In this document: piece after piece, positions 32,401 through 42,018 of the stretch
How positions within the stretch are numbered: the stretch's first letter is position 1
Layout of the letters: the number at the start of each line of letters is the position of its first letter
Assembly (NCBI GenBank): GCA_012862575.1
Contig: BLSF01000025.1
Location: 62,001-126,000 of the forward strand
Direction of reading: 5' to 3'
Origin: Parietichytrium sp. I65-24A
Taxonomy: Eukaryota; Sar; Bigyra; Thraustochytrida; Thraustochytriidae
DNA: 64,000 bases
The notes under the pieces: generated by a model
Databases searched by the model: none
The model's input: the letters and a program-made list of their open reading frames with translations, nothing else
Told to the model about the DNA's origin: nothing
Made by a program: the position numbers and the translations under genes

Positions 32401-34368
32401 TCAGTGATGTGGATTGTAATTGTATTGCTGGGGCGCATGGACCGACGGCGGCTGCTGCGGATGATGTTGTTGCTGCTGCACACTGTTGTGGTGGGGATTC
32501 TGTTGGTATTGGTTGTCAAAGTGGTTTTGCTGCGGCTGGAAGTGCTGGGCGTGGAGCTGCGGTTGCTGGGCCGGATAATTATAAGATGTCTGCTGTTGCT
32601 GTTGTTGAGAGCCATATGATGAGCTGATAGGCGCCCGATTGTCTTGCTGATGAGTTTGGCTAGCCAGACTCTGGTCAAGCGGCTCCCCCCAATCTACATT
32701 CCAGCTGTCCGTGCTTGGTGGCGCAGCGCGCATATCAAGATTGGAGGACAATTCCCCGAGCGTTCCCGAGTACGCTTGGGATGGGTACGAAGGAGGATGC
32801 GAAGTCGGCTGCGAAGAGACAAACGGGTCAAAGCCAGGGCCACTTTCCCCGGAGATGCCGGAATCAAAGTTGTTGAATGCACCTGTAGGTGGCGGAAAAT
32901 TGTGCTGCGACGCGTGCTGCGGTGGCGCGGCTTGGTCCCAGAGCGGAGGTTCGGGGCTGTATTCGTACGTGGGAGACACTGCAAATGCAGCGCCGTTTGT
33001 GGGCTGAGCATGAACTTCATAATCTACGTTGGGCGGAGAAAACCCACCCTGGCCGTATGCCAAAGAGGAGAATTGCGGATCCAGGAAACCTGGTGCGCTT
33101 TGTCCTGCTCTCATAGGCTGCAATACCTCGCCAGGAGACGTATAAGAAGGGGCGCCACTGCTGCTAGCGAATGGGTCAAAGTCAGATTGCTGCGGAGCCG
33201 AGCGAGGCTGGCGCGGCGGAGGGGACGGGGAAGGTGACGGCGAAGAAGACTCAGCTTCGCTCCCTGTCTGCTTTCTCCGAGCAAGCCTTTGGCGTGCCAG
33301 ATCGCTGGCTTTCTTACTTTTCTGCGAGATACGCATCGACTTGTCCATCTTATTCGCTAGATCGTCTGGGGTGGGCGCAGAGTCTGCTTGTTCTGAGGAA
33401 AACAACTCTCCTGGCTTTATGTTCTTTCCGAGTTTGGGAGGGCGCGCTCCAACCCCACAGTTGCGACTGACAGCATCCCCGCCTTTACGACAATGAACCA
33501 ATTCTTCCGCGAAATCAAGCACGTCGCCAATTTGAGGACGCTTCTCCGGGTCTACGGTCAGCAGCCAACGGATCAGGCGCTCCAGGTCTGATGAGAACCG
33601 ATGCGACTCGGGGATAGGAATACGGCCAGAGAGAATGCCGAGCTTTCCGCCATCCTTGAAAGGATGCATCTTGAACGCCATTGCAAAAAGCGCGCACCCG
33701 AGCGCCCACACATCAACCTTTTCACAAATCAACTTGCCACTGTATAGGTCGCAGAGCTCTGGTGCGCGATATATCGGGGTGGTGTAATGCTCAATTTGAA
33801 ACTCGAGGTCTTGGCGCTCCTCCTTCGTCTCACACCTTGTAGACGTGATGGTGCAAGAGCCGAAATCACACAGGACCAACCTCCCAGAGTTTCCGAACAA
33901 AAAGTTCTCAAGCTTTACATCGCGATGCGCGACAGCAGGTGAATGCCGGTGAAGGTACTCTACCCCACGCGCCATTTGAACAAACATCCGCAGAATTTCA
34001 GGCTCTTCGAGTGGCATAAGATCGGCCTCCCGCTTGTTGATGTACTCGAGTAGGTTGCCCCCCGGACAGTACTCCAGCAGCAAATTGACCACGTACCCCT
34101 TTTTCTTATTTTTCACCCTCAGATTGATGTCGTCCGCGATGTAGGCGACTATGTTCGGGTGCTTCATCTGCTTGATGAGAGCCACCTCGCGCTGCGCCAC
34201 GTCCATCTGCTCCTGCGACACTGGCGTAGACCGCTTGAGCACGCATCTCGCAGCCGTCTTTGTCTCCTTGCACAAGTACAACTTGGCTTGACCTCCAACC
34301 GCAATCTTTTTGATCTTGATCACCGTCGTGCGGTCCACGGTGACCGCCTTCCCCACCAACGAGGCCAT
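32401..34368 (-). CDS. Numb-associated-family serine/threonine kinase (AAK1/GAK/Ark1-like)
   Basis: Kinases of this family phosphorylate clathrin adaptors and regulate endocytosis and actin. The product is 655 residues from the ATG at 34368 (MASLVGKAVTV). The kinase domain covers ~8-290. It has a modified Gly-rich loop (VGGQAKLYLC), catalytic K45, alpha-C E61, HRD at 148-150, DFG at 168-170 and YRAPEL at 200-205. EYCPGGNLLEYINKR and VDVWALGCALFAMAF fit the family. The NAK-type DLEFQIEHYTTPIYRAPE segment is present. The tail is Pro/Gln/Ser-rich and disordered, ends in polyglutamine, and has several DPF motifs (DFDPFASS, GFDPFVSS), which bind AP-2 appendages in AAK1. In-frame codons upstream of the ATG begin at TTG and are unlikely to be used. 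Confidence 0.85.
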   Translation of the reverse strand: MASLVGKAVTVDRTTVIKIKKIAVGGQAKLYLCKETKTAARCVLKRSTPVSQEQMDVAQREVALIKQMKHPNIVAYIADDINLRVKNKKKGYVVNLLLEYCPGGNLLEYINKREADLMPLEEPEILRMFVQMARGVEYLHRHSPAVAHRDVKLENFLFGNSGRLVLCDFGSCTITSTRCETKEERQDLEFQIEHYTTPIYRAPELCDLYSGKLICEKVDVWALGCALFAMAFKMHPFKDGGKLGILSGRIPIPESHRFSSDLERLIRWLLTVDPEKRPQIGDVLDFAEELVHCRKGGDAVSRNCGVGARPPKLGKNIKPGELFSSEQADSAPTPDDLANKMDKSMRISQKSKKASDLARQRLARRKQTGSEAESSSPSPSPSPPPRQPRSAPQQSDFDPFASSSGAPSYTSPGEVLQPMRAGQSAPGFLDPQFSSLAYGQGGFSPPNVDYEVHAQPTNGAAFAVSPTYEYSPEPPLWDQAAPPQHASQHNFPPPTGAFNNFDSGISGESGPGFDPFVSSQPTSHPPSYPSQAYSGTLGELSSNLDMRAAPPSTDSWNVDWGEPLDQSLASQTHQQDNRAPISSSYGSQQQQQQTSYNYPAQQPQLHAQHFQPQQNHFDNQYQQNPHHNSVQQQQHHPQQPPSVHAPQQYNYNPHH

Positions 34369-35205
34369 ATCCTCTCCTGCAGGCGCTGATCCTACGCGAG
34401 CCTCTTGCGCACTGATTGCCCACCGCGCTCTTCGCTCTTCGCTCTTCCGTCCACGCAAACCTGTTCTGCTTGCTTGCTTGCTTGCCTGCGCTCGACCTTT
34501 CCAACATCCCAACAGCTATGATGCAATTGATGCAATCTTGGTCCCAGATCCCAGATTTCCAAGTTTCAAGAGTTCCAAGTTGCTAACGTTCATTATTTGC
34601 ATGCTACTCTTTCCCAGTTGATTACTATGAAGGTTTATTACCACTACTGCATCCATGATCAAGATCAGCCTCTCTTTGGAAGTAGATGAACGTAGCTAGG
34701 AAATCTATTAGCTATGCTCTAGAGCTAGCTCTAGAGAGTTTAGCCCCTCATCATCATTAGGCATTAGGACTGTATTATAGCATTCTATCTGTAACAAGAG
34801 ACTCTTCGTTTAGACTGTAGGGTATCTTGATGAAGAGAATGGTGATGTATGAACCTGTTAGCATTGTCTTATAAAATAAATCATACGCTAAAGACTATCA
34901 GCTGAGTAAACATACGTCACGAGAATTTCAACGTTACGAGATCAACGAGCTGTTCTTCGGTGTCTACCAGTGCCCTATCTCCAGGAGTAGCGAAGCAGCA
35001 CTCCTCTTTTCCGAGGCAATATTGCCGGCAGTGTTATGGCGAAGGGTAGCTGCCATTAGCATCTCGAAGAGGAATCATGTGGGAGTGATTTTCATTCTCA
35101 GTGATGAACATTGACTGTGAATGAAATGAAAAAGTGTCAGTGCCGGAACGTACGCAACAAGGTCCTCGCGGAACGAGAGTTTAGGAAAGAGAAGGAGACA
35201 GAGCG
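34369..35205. promoter_or_regulatory. divergent promoter region kinase / PET100
   Basis: 837 bases between divergent starts. It contains a cluster of CTAG/AGCT words (34690-34740), an AT-rich TTATAAAATAAATC at 34870-34883, and TGACTGTGA at 35112-35120, 86 bases before the PET100 ATG. No gene seen. Confidence 0.4.
35112..35120 (+). promoter_or_regulatory. dispersed TGACTGTGA element upstream of PET100
   Basis: An exact copy of the recurrent non-coding 9-mer, 86 bases before the start codon, in the gene's orientation. It is the copy closest to a start codon. Function unknown. Confidence 0.35.
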
Positions 35206-35659
35206 ATGGCAGCCAAACGTACGCCGTTGGAGGCGTTCAAGTTCGCGGTGTACTTGCTGCGTAAGTTGCGGTTGTGCTTGCGCCTGTGATGGAGTTGTTT
35301 TGGGGGTGGTTTTGATCTGGAGAAAACACGAGGTCCCGGATATGCCGGAGGCGAGAGCGTGGGATGCAGAGTGGGAGATTGCGCTAACAACCTGCGTTTG
35401 AAAAGTGCCTGTTGGGACAATCGCGGTGTTTAATCAGCCGCAGATGGTGAAGAAGCTGATTGAGACGAGGGAGTATATCGTGTACCCCCCGGAGGGGGAG
35501 CGGCCGCCTCAAGGCTCCCTGGCCGATATCAAGGCCCACGTGATGCAAAAGCGCGCGGACACTGCCGCACAGGACGGTGCAGCTGCGGGGACGAATTCCG
35601 TCGCTGCGAGCTCGGAAGCTTCTGGGGCACCACCGAAAAAGTGGTTTGGAATCTGGTGA
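35206..35659 (+). CDS. PET100: PET100, cytochrome c oxidase assembly factor, two exons
   Basis: PET100 is a small inner-membrane chaperone needed to assemble mitochondrial complex IV. Exon 35206-35260 joins exon 35406-35659. The 145-nt intron has donor GTAAGT, CTAAC 22 nt before the acceptor, and acceptor AAAAG. The product is 102 residues. The family core is LEAFKFAVYLLLPVGTIAVFNQP: one transmembrane helix at ~11-27, completed by the splice, then YPPEGERPP, equivalent to the WPPE motif of animal PET100. A basic helix (DIKAHVMQKR) and a low-complexity Ala/Ser tail follow. The first exon encodes only 18 residues, so a frame-only gene finder would miss it. Homologues in animals are of similar size. 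Confidence 0.8.
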
Positions 35660-36366
35660 ACCTCCCACTGTAGATAATTTTTTTTTTGCCGTGACAACGA
35701 AATCACTCTTTTCTCATAAATTCTCAATCAAATCGAAATATGAAAAATGAAAAACGAAAAATGAAGAACCGAACATGCTCGAAGCACTCCTGTATAGGCA
35801 GAAAGAGGGACATTTCTCACGCGTCGCTTTTCGTCAAGGCCAACATGATACTAATCCCCACTCCCCACTCCAGGTCCCACTTCTCCTCCGATTCCGGTAA
35901 CAATGGTGATAGCCATAAAGAACAGTTCTATGTTCCTAACTTTTTGAACCAACCCTTCGCCAGTGGGTTCCGTAACCATCCTTCCTAATCTGAATTCTGT
36001 TACATACTCGATGGCCAGACGCTAGCGCCATCCCGTAGGAAGCCCGTAGTGATTGTCCTCTGTTTTTGAAAACCGCAGACAGTCGCGCATCCTCGAAGCG
36101 TAAGAGCAGTGAACGAGCAGTGTAAAAAGCATACCGGTAATTCAGGTGAACGCACCTGGCGTAGCTGTGGTTGGGTTGATTACATCAACAGCAATACTTT
36201 CTCTTTCCAAGACCTCTCTAAACTAGAGCAGTGGTGGCCAGGAAGGTTCCAAGGTTCCAAGGTTCCAAGGTACGCCGTGCATGCGCGAGCCAAGAGAGAG
36301 GAAAACTGAATCTTAATCTTGTGATTCTAAGATCTGAAAGCGACGAAAGAGGTGGGTGGGGCGCTT
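35660..36366. other. spacer PET100 to CDT1
   Basis: 707 bases on the same strand as both neighbours. It holds a T run after PET100 (35679-35688), an AAATGAAAAACGAA-type A-rich stretch (35735-35765) and a GGTTCCAA repeat. No gene recognised; it should include the CDT1 promoter. Confidence 0.4.
36241..36271 (+). repeat. GGTTCCAA tandem repeat
   Basis: Three and a half perfect 8-base units, about 95 bases before the CDT1-like start. Confidence 0.85.
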
Positions 36367-37410
36367 ATGGAGGGAATGGCTGCTTGTGACGGAGCGGCGG
36401 TGAAGGTGAGTGATGTATTTTCTCTGGCGGTCGTGATTTCTTATGGAGCTAACGGGAGAGAGTGTGGTATGTGGTATACTGCGGCGCAGGAAATCGAACA
36501 AGTGGGAGTGGCGCTGGAGGATGTGCTGGACATGCTGAGACGGAGGAGTAGCGGTAGAGGGGTGCCCTTTGCTACGGTGAAGCTGAATGTAGAGAGGAAC
36601 ACGCGACGGGAGTTTACGCTCACGCACCTAGCTCAGCTCCTCTTCATCTTTCCGTCGTTTTGCAAGCTCGTTCGGGGGGCTGGACCTGACGATGTCATAG
36701 TGGTCGTCGGGAACGCGCAGGACGCAAATACAGGGCAAAATCGTGCGGAGTTTCGGAGCGCTCTTCAGAGGTATCTGCAGCACAAATTTGAGGAGCACAA
36801 GGCAAATGGAGGAGAGCGAGAAAACTTTGATAGTAAGAAGGTCTGTGATCAGATTCCTGCAGCAGAACTGCCGCAACTGAGCTCCACACCGTCCAATGCA
36901 GAGCGAAGCCTTACAATAAAGCGCAAGGTGATGGCTGATGCTCCGGCCCTGGAAACCCCCCATTTAAAAAAGCGCCTTCGCCGAGGCCTGGAAGGACTAC
37001 CGGACTCTCTGATTCGCAAAGTTAAAGAGAGAGAGTTCTTGGAGAAACAGTTTGATCCGAAAGCTATGGAGGAACGGCACAGAAAACATTCCAGAGCATG
37101 CTTACCGAGCTTCTTTGACATGGTCTTTGTCTTCTTTCGCACCGGCCAGCGCCAAAAAATCGATTTGCAAGAGCTGGTGGACAAGCTCTTGGAGAGGTGT
37201 GGTCCGAATGCATTTCCTGCCGTTGCCACAAAACTCTCGCAACGTAAGATTATCTCTGAGCAACTGCAAATGCTTGCAGACCTGCTTCCTGAGTGGTGCA
37301 CAATAAGCGAGAGCCGATTGTTCCCGAACAAGTTCATCTTCAAGGTGCAAAACATGGACCACCTAAATTTAACGGCGCTGCGGAACAAGACGAGGCCACA
37401 GAGCTGCTGA
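36367..37410 (+). CDS. CDT1: CDT1-like replication licensing factor, probably two exons
   Basis: CDT1 loads MCM2-7 onto origins in G1. Exon 36367-36405 is joined to exon 36490-37410 across an 84-nt segment. That segment is open in frame but has a GTGAGT donor, a CTAAC word and a GCGCAG acceptor, and matches the other introns in size, so I treat it as an intron. The spliced product is 319 residues. Its N-terminal part resembles the geminin-binding fold (VALEDVLDMLRRR, VERNTRREFTLTHLAQLLFI). The C-terminal winged helix, which contacts MCM, is DLQELVDKLLERCGPNAFPA ... EQLQMLADLLPEWC. Animal CDT1 is longer because of an N-terminal degron region; no PIP box is evident here. If the segment is retained, the protein gains 28 residues. 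The family call rests on fold pattern and order of motifs. Confidence 0.65.
   Translation: MEGMAACDGAAVKVSDVFSLAVVISYGANGRECGMWYTAAQEIEQVGVALEDVLDMLRRRSSGRGVPFATVKLNVERNTRREFTLTHLAQLLFIFPSFCKLVRGAGPDDVIVVVGNAQDANTGQNRAEFRSALQRYLQHKFEEHKANGGERENFDSKKVCDQIPAAELPQLSSTPSNAERSLTIKRKVMADAPALETPHLKKRLRRGLEGLPDSLIRKVKEREFLEKQFDPKAMEERHRKHSRACLPSFFDMVFVFFRTGQRQKIDLQELVDKLLERCGPNAFPAVATKLSQRKIISEQLQMLADLLPEWCTISESRLFPNKFIFKVQNMDHLNLTALRNKTRPQSC
36406..36489 (+). other. predicted in-frame 84-nt intron of the CDT1-like gene
   Basis: GTGAGT ... CTAAC ... GCGCAG. The length is a multiple of three and there is no stop, so retention would not break the protein. CDT1 homology starts only after it. Confidence 0.55.
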
Positions 37411-37759
37411 GAGCCCGTAGGTTTTCTTGTCCGTCACGATCCAGTGGCACCGTCGCGTTGTAATTTAGCTGTTGATGTTAATGAGGATATGGACGCCCAA
37501 GTTAGAAACAATAAAAATAGATCATCAAAGTTGTTTGTTCCAAGAACTTCCGAGTCTAAGCACCATTTTCCCACCCTCCGCAAATTGCTTGCCAAATCGA
37601 GTTAGAGGCGCGCTCTGGTCAAATGTGGATTGTCGGCTCCAGACAGCACGTTGTAGCTTCTTCGCAGACAGGAAAAGTTACAAGTGAGAGGACTCTTTTA
37701 AGGTGTAATAGGATTTAACACAGACCTGACAATGAGTTGCTGCCATGCAGCCTAAATAT
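37411..37759. other. convergent 3' region
   Basis: 349 bases between convergent stops of the CDT1-like and the mitochondrial-type gene. No gene or repeat recognised. Confidence 0.45.
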
Positions 37760-38644
37760 TTATTGTTGCGGTGGAATCTCGCCAACGTTGATCGGTGCAT
37801 GGCCATAGACCGCCATGATTCCTGCAGTAACATTCTGCGCAACGACTGGGTCACCCATGTGCTGGTTGATGAGGGTCTGCAAGACTACGAATCCCAGATC
37901 ATTTGGTTCAAGTCCATTGAGATTTTCGATCACTTTGGTGTAGCACGGAATAATCATCTCCTGGAGCTTGTCCTGCGCTTCAAGAAATTTACCCTGGGCG
38001 ACTAAGTCCTTGAGCTCGTTCTCGTAGAGTTGACGCACCTCCCTCAGGAACTCGGGATCCTGCATGTTTGAAGAGACTTTGGATGCAGCATAGCGTACCT
38101 GGTCAGGAGTAAGCTCTGGAAGCTCGTCGATACCGAAAGACCTCTTGAGCAAAACTTTCCATGTGTTCCTCGATATTTCGTGAAGCTCTCCAATAAGCTT
38201 GGAGCTAGGATTTGCAGTGCGCAGCATTTCCATCTGCGCCTTGGAGAAATCTTCCAGCCCTTTCTCGCTCCTTTCGAAGCCAAAAGGTCCAACCACATGC
38301 AGCTGCGTGGAGAGAAACACCTGCAGCATCATCCTCAACTTTCCAGTCACGCCTTCTTTTGACTCGCGCACCTTGTCCAGCTCTTTTCCCGGGACACCGC
38401 TCTCCAAGTACATTAGCACCGTCTCTGCCACGTCCACACTTTGCCCCAAAGTCAGTTTCGGAAGCGACGTCCCCGTGCTGAATCCCATGCGCCCACTTGT
38501 TGCTGCAAGTGGGACGGAGCGTCCACCTCGGAGAAGCACATGCTGCTGCTGCGCGCCGATTTTCACCACCTGTCCCCGCGCGTACGTCGCCAGTCCTCGG
38601 GACGCTGTCCCTGCTGCTGCTCGAAGCACAACTCTTCCCAACAT
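37760..38644 (-). CDS. unrecognised protein with mitochondrial-type presequence
   Basis: A 294-residue protein from a clear ATG. The first ~50 residues are rich in Arg, Ala and Ser and lack acidic residues (MLGRVVLRAAAGTASRGLAT ... AATSGRMGFSTG), as expected of a mitochondrial targeting sequence. The remaining ~240 residues look entirely alpha-helical and charged (VDVAETVLMYLESG, DPEFLREVRQLYENELKDLV, AQDKLQEMIIPCYTKVIE), with no membrane segment and no Cys/His motif. I do not recognise a family or catalytic residues. It shares a divergent promoter with the Sec22-like gene. A matrix protein or a subunit of an organellar complex is possible but unproven. Confidence 0.75.
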   Translation of the reverse strand: MLGRVVLRAAAGTASRGLATYARGQVVKIGAQQQHVLLRGGRSVPLAATSGRMGFSTGTSLPKLTLGQSVDVAETVLMYLESGVPGKELDKVRESKEGVTGKLRMMLQVFLSTQLHVVGPFGFERSEKGLEDFSKAQMEMLRTANPSSKLIGELHEISRNTWKVLLKRSFGIDELPELTPDQVRYAASKVSSNMQDPEFLREVRQLYENELKDLVAQGKFLEAQDKLQEMIIPCYTKVIENLNGLEPNDLGFVVLQTLINQHMGDPVVAQNVTAGIMAVYGHAPINVGEIPPQQ

Positions 38645-39669
38645 GTTCCCCGCTGCGCTCTTTCTGTCACTCCTCCACCGCCCGCTCCTTTTCCGCGCAC
38701 CCTATCTGTGCTTATCGATATAGCTAATCGCGCCGCGCGTACCACACGTTCCGCAGGTGTCCTCGCAGTGAGACCTACTCACTTGGCGTAATGAGCACTA
38801 AGAGCGCTGCGAGTGTGGCGGAATCCGGCAGCATCTGAGGCTGCTGTCAGTCGAGGTAGGACTCGTTAGTGTTGTTCTTAATTATGGATACACTGAGGGT
38901 TCGATGAAACGCGGCAAAAGGTGCGGGTATTAATCTCGAAGCTTGTACGGAGAACCGAGAACCGAGAACCGAGAACCGAGAATTGAGAATTGAGAACCGA
39001 GAGCCAACCGCGATGGCCTCAAGCTAGTGCAAGGCAATTGGCGTACTCTGTACTTACAAGCGTGGCAAGTTACACCTGTGACGACAGACAACATCATCGC
39101 ATATTTCGAGTACTGCTACACAGGCCCGAAAGAATCGAGATCGAGATCAAGGGCACGCCCGCGCGCGAGCCTCGAGTCTCTATCCACGGAATAAATTCAC
39201 ACTCATAAAGCAATGCGCGCAAGACAATTACATCTCTGCGATTGTTTTCACGTGATTTTTACAAATTCAAAACAATTTCAAAACAAGCTCACGAAAAAAA
39301 AAAATGGCTAAGTGAGCGGAAGAACCTTTCGTTTGTTCTCTTGTCAAAACCCAGGTTCGTTGTTCCTTATCAGAAGTCTATGAAAAACGCATAGCAGTGC
39401 AACGGTGAGAACACGTGTTTGTTTCGCGTTGTCTATCGCGCTTTGTGAGGCTCCATCGTGGTACGCAGCGGGGACCGCTAAGTGAGTAATATAGCTGTCT
39501 AGGGAGATAGCTGCGGGTTAACTGGTGTGCGCGAGGGTTCGAGACAAGCACGAAAGCATTTTGCATTATCGCTGGTTTGTGACGAGAACTTGCAGACGGG
39601 TTTGGCACAAGGGGAGTGTGCGGTTGGTCTTTTAGAGTAGGGATCGGCAGGCCGGGAGGAGACGCGGAA
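38645..39669. promoter_or_regulatory. divergent promoter region mitochondrial-type protein / Sec22-like
   Basis: About 1 kb between divergent starts. It contains a GAGAACC tandem repeat and an A run at 39294-39303. No gene recognised. Confidence 0.4.
38949..39003 (+). repeat. GAGAACC heptamer tandem repeat
   Basis: About seven head-to-tail 7-base units, two of them changed to GAGAATT. Confidence 0.85.
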
Positions 39670-40347
39670 ATGATCAAATTTACGTACATCGCGCGTGTTA
39701 CGGACGGTTTGATGCTGGTGGCGTCGATCGACAGCAATGGGGGCCAAAGCGCTCAAGACGAGCAACACAAGATGGACGGGAAGCAGATCATCAGAAGCTT
39801 GAACGTGCGTTCGCCAAAGCAGTGCACGTTTGAGAGCGGGAGCTATGCGTTCCATTATATGATGGAGCTCAACATTGTCTATTTAGTCCTCGCAGAAAAG
39901 GCTTACCCAAAACGTCTTGCATTTCTGTATTTGCAAGAATTACACCAAAGCTTTATACAACAATTGCAGGAAGAGCATGGGTATGAATGGGAGCAGCGCC
40001 TCGCCACGGTAGACCGGCCATACGCTTACATTAAATTTGACAAGCAGATCCAGCGTTTAAGAAAGGAGTATATCGATCCGAATTCGCGTCAGAGTATGGG
40101 CAAACTCAACAGCGATCTAAATGACGTGACAAACATCATGAAGCGGAATATCCAGGACGTCCTCGACCGAGGTGAGAGGCTTTCGCAGGCATCGAGCGCC
40201 TCAAGCAAGCTCGTGGAAGACTCCAAGAACTTTCATTTTGGGGCCAAGAAGCTTAATCGCATGGCATTCTACCGAAAATGGGCACCCGTTGCGATTGGTG
40301 TGTTTATTGTTTTGTTTTTCCTTTATATTCGGCTGTACTTGCTGTAG
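39670..40347 (+). CDS. SEC22: Sec22-like longin R-SNARE
   Basis: Sec22 is the longin-type R-SNARE that drives ER-Golgi vesicle fusion in both directions. The product is 225 residues, near the usual ~215. The longin domain is at ~1-125 (MIKFTYIARVTDGLMLVASI, the stretch SGSYAFHYMMELNIVYLVL, and ALFYLQEL-like AFLYLQELHQSF). The SNARE coil is at ~138-198 with the central-layer arginine at R167 in VLDRGERL. A C-terminal anchor at ~204-224 has almost no lumenal tail. The start was chosen at MIKFTYIARV because the longin fold begins at the first residue in this family; codons further upstream lack an ATG. The spacing of R167 to the anchor is typical of Sec22. Confidence 0.92.
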   Translation: MIKFTYIARVTDGLMLVASIDSNGGQSAQDEQHKMDGKQIIRSLNVRSPKQCTFESGSYAFHYMMELNIVYLVLAEKAYPKRLAFLYLQELHQSFIQQLQEEHGYEWEQRLATVDRPYAYIKFDKQIQRLRKEYIDPNSRQSMGKLNSDLNDVTNIMKRNIQDVLDRGERLSQASSASSKLVEDSKNFHFGAKKLNRMAFYRKWAPVAIGVFIVLFFLYIRLYLL

Positions 40348-40702
40348 AGTGACAAATCGTCCACTCGCTTTTCGCGTCGAACAGTATCCTTCCTCACCTA
40401 AAGACATAAAGATATCCATCTTCTAGAGAAAAGTAAAATTAGGACTATTTTTTTGGCGCCTGGTTCTGGCCACCCTTCTCTCTCAAGCTTTGCTCGCTTG
40501 CTGGCAACCAGCTCTTGGTCTCGAAGCATCGCAAGGCAAGTGCTGTTCTATCGCGAAGGGAGGGGGGGGGGGGGGAGGAAGTTGAAATTGCCAGTGGGAG
40601 GTAGAGAGATGACGTGAAGGGTAATATCTTGTGTTGTCTGTGATGTTTGTTTGTGGTATGTTGGTACAGTCGAAGTTGGGAACTTGTTCGCGGGAGATCT
40701 GT
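40348..40702. other. convergent 3' region with a 14-G run
   Basis: 355 bases between convergent stops. A run of 14 G at 40562-40575 could form a quadruplex or simply be a slippage-prone site. Nothing else recognised. Confidence 0.5.
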
Positions 40703-41794
40703 TCATTCAATGCTGGTAACGGTTTCAAGGCGCAGGTCCTGGAAATATTTTGCGCGTTTGTTGGCTTTCATGAAGCCAAATAAGGATGGCTGGTGCTCGT
40801 CGCCGTCCAGATTCTCCCATTCGACTTTGGCGAACGCTGGCAATTCGCCATTCTCCCGTCTCTTTTGAAGCTCACTGCGGAGCTCCGGGTCAAGGTCGTC
40901 GTCTCCTTCGCCGTACATGTTCTTGGTCGTTTTCCACGAATGGCGCACAACGCTCGGGAAACCAAATACAGGGTCCGAGTTATTGCGCAGCCACTCGATG
41001 GTTTTTGGGTCACCGGGATATCCGGTACAGTTCAGGGGCGCAAAGCGCCTTCGCTTGGGAACGTGAACTCCGTTCAGGTCGTAGTGCTCTCGAAAGACCC
41101 AGTCTTTGACACTCTGATCCCTCCTAGACTTGGCAAGAATACTCGCGGCGCCAACAACTTTGTAGATCGCATCCGCCTTGGGTTGAACAGTGATTTGTGC
41201 CGCAGGAAAGTGCTTTTGAAGGCGCTGCTGGTAAAATTCACAGTTCCCCACTGCGTCCACGTAGATCTCGGCAACGTTGACTCCAGCATTAACAACTTTT
41301 TGAATCATATCTATCACTGCAAGATAAGACAGCTCATTCAGACTGACCGGCCGCCTTAGCATCATCTGAGTAGAAATGTATTGTGCCGGTAAATCACAAA
41401 ACGCATGTCCGATGCGATGGCTTTCGGCGTGAATTCTTTTCACTAGGCTTGCGCGCGCCTCCTCCGTTGTCTTCTTGGAGTCGTCAAACCCCATGGCGTC
41501 TACCTCGGCTCTTTCGCTCAACGGGTAATACGCCACCGCGTACACAAGGTCGCCAATCACCGGTCCTCGTCCGGCCTCGTCCACGCCCATCACGCACGGC
41601 ACGTTTCCTTTGCACATTTCCGGCACTGCTCCCACTGTCGTGACTGCTTCCATCTGCAGTCCCCTCGCGCCCGCAGGTAGCACCGCCAGCTCCTCCTGCG
41701 CCTGTTCCTGACACTCCGCTTCGCACTTTGCTGCCGTTGCACATGGCGCGCTCTCTTCCTCGTCTTCCGACAACACGATTCCAAAGTCCTCTTC

Positions 41795-41800
<6 letters not shown>
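40703..41800 (-). CDS. RNASEH2A: ribonuclease H2 catalytic subunit A
   Basis: RNase H2 removes ribonucleotides misincorporated in DNA and degrades RNA-DNA hybrids. The product is 365 residues against ~300 in animals, with an acidic N-terminal extension of ~65 residues. The catalytic set is complete: D74 and E75 in GVDEAGRGPVIGDLVYA, D182 in IYVDAVG, and D210 in PKADAIYKVVGAASILAK. The ribonucleotide-sensing tyrosine region is GYPGDPKT. A basic patch (VPKRRRFAPLNCTGYPG) and VVRHSWKT follow. The start is the ATG at 41800, which is directly preceded by a (CT)n tract. Upstream in-frame codons would add only Glu-Arg repeats from that tract. Confidence 0.95.

Positions 41801-41830
<30 letters not shown>
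41801..41830 (+). repeat. (CT)n directly upstream of the RNASEH2A ATG
   Basis: A perfect CT run that touches the start codon; (GA)n on the coding strand. A (TTTG)n run follows at 41845-41868 and further CT/CTGT tracts at 41950-42018. Confidence 0.9.
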
Positions 41831-41834
<4 letters not shown>

Positions 41835-42018
41835 TGCTTTCTTCTTTGTTTGTTTGTTTGTTTGTTTGTTTTTCTCTCCCACTGATGTGCCTGCTCGTGT
41901 ACCTTGTCTTGTCGAGTTGTCCTGACTTCGTTGCTCTCGTCCCTCTTCTCTCTCTGTCTGTCTCTGTCTGTCTCTGTCTCTGTCTGTGTCTCCTTGTCTC
42001 TCTCTCTCTCTCTCTCTT

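Noticed and set aside
35660-36366. PET100 and CDT1 as an operon-like pair
   Set aside because: 700 bases of spacer and unrelated roles; the same strand is probably coincidence.
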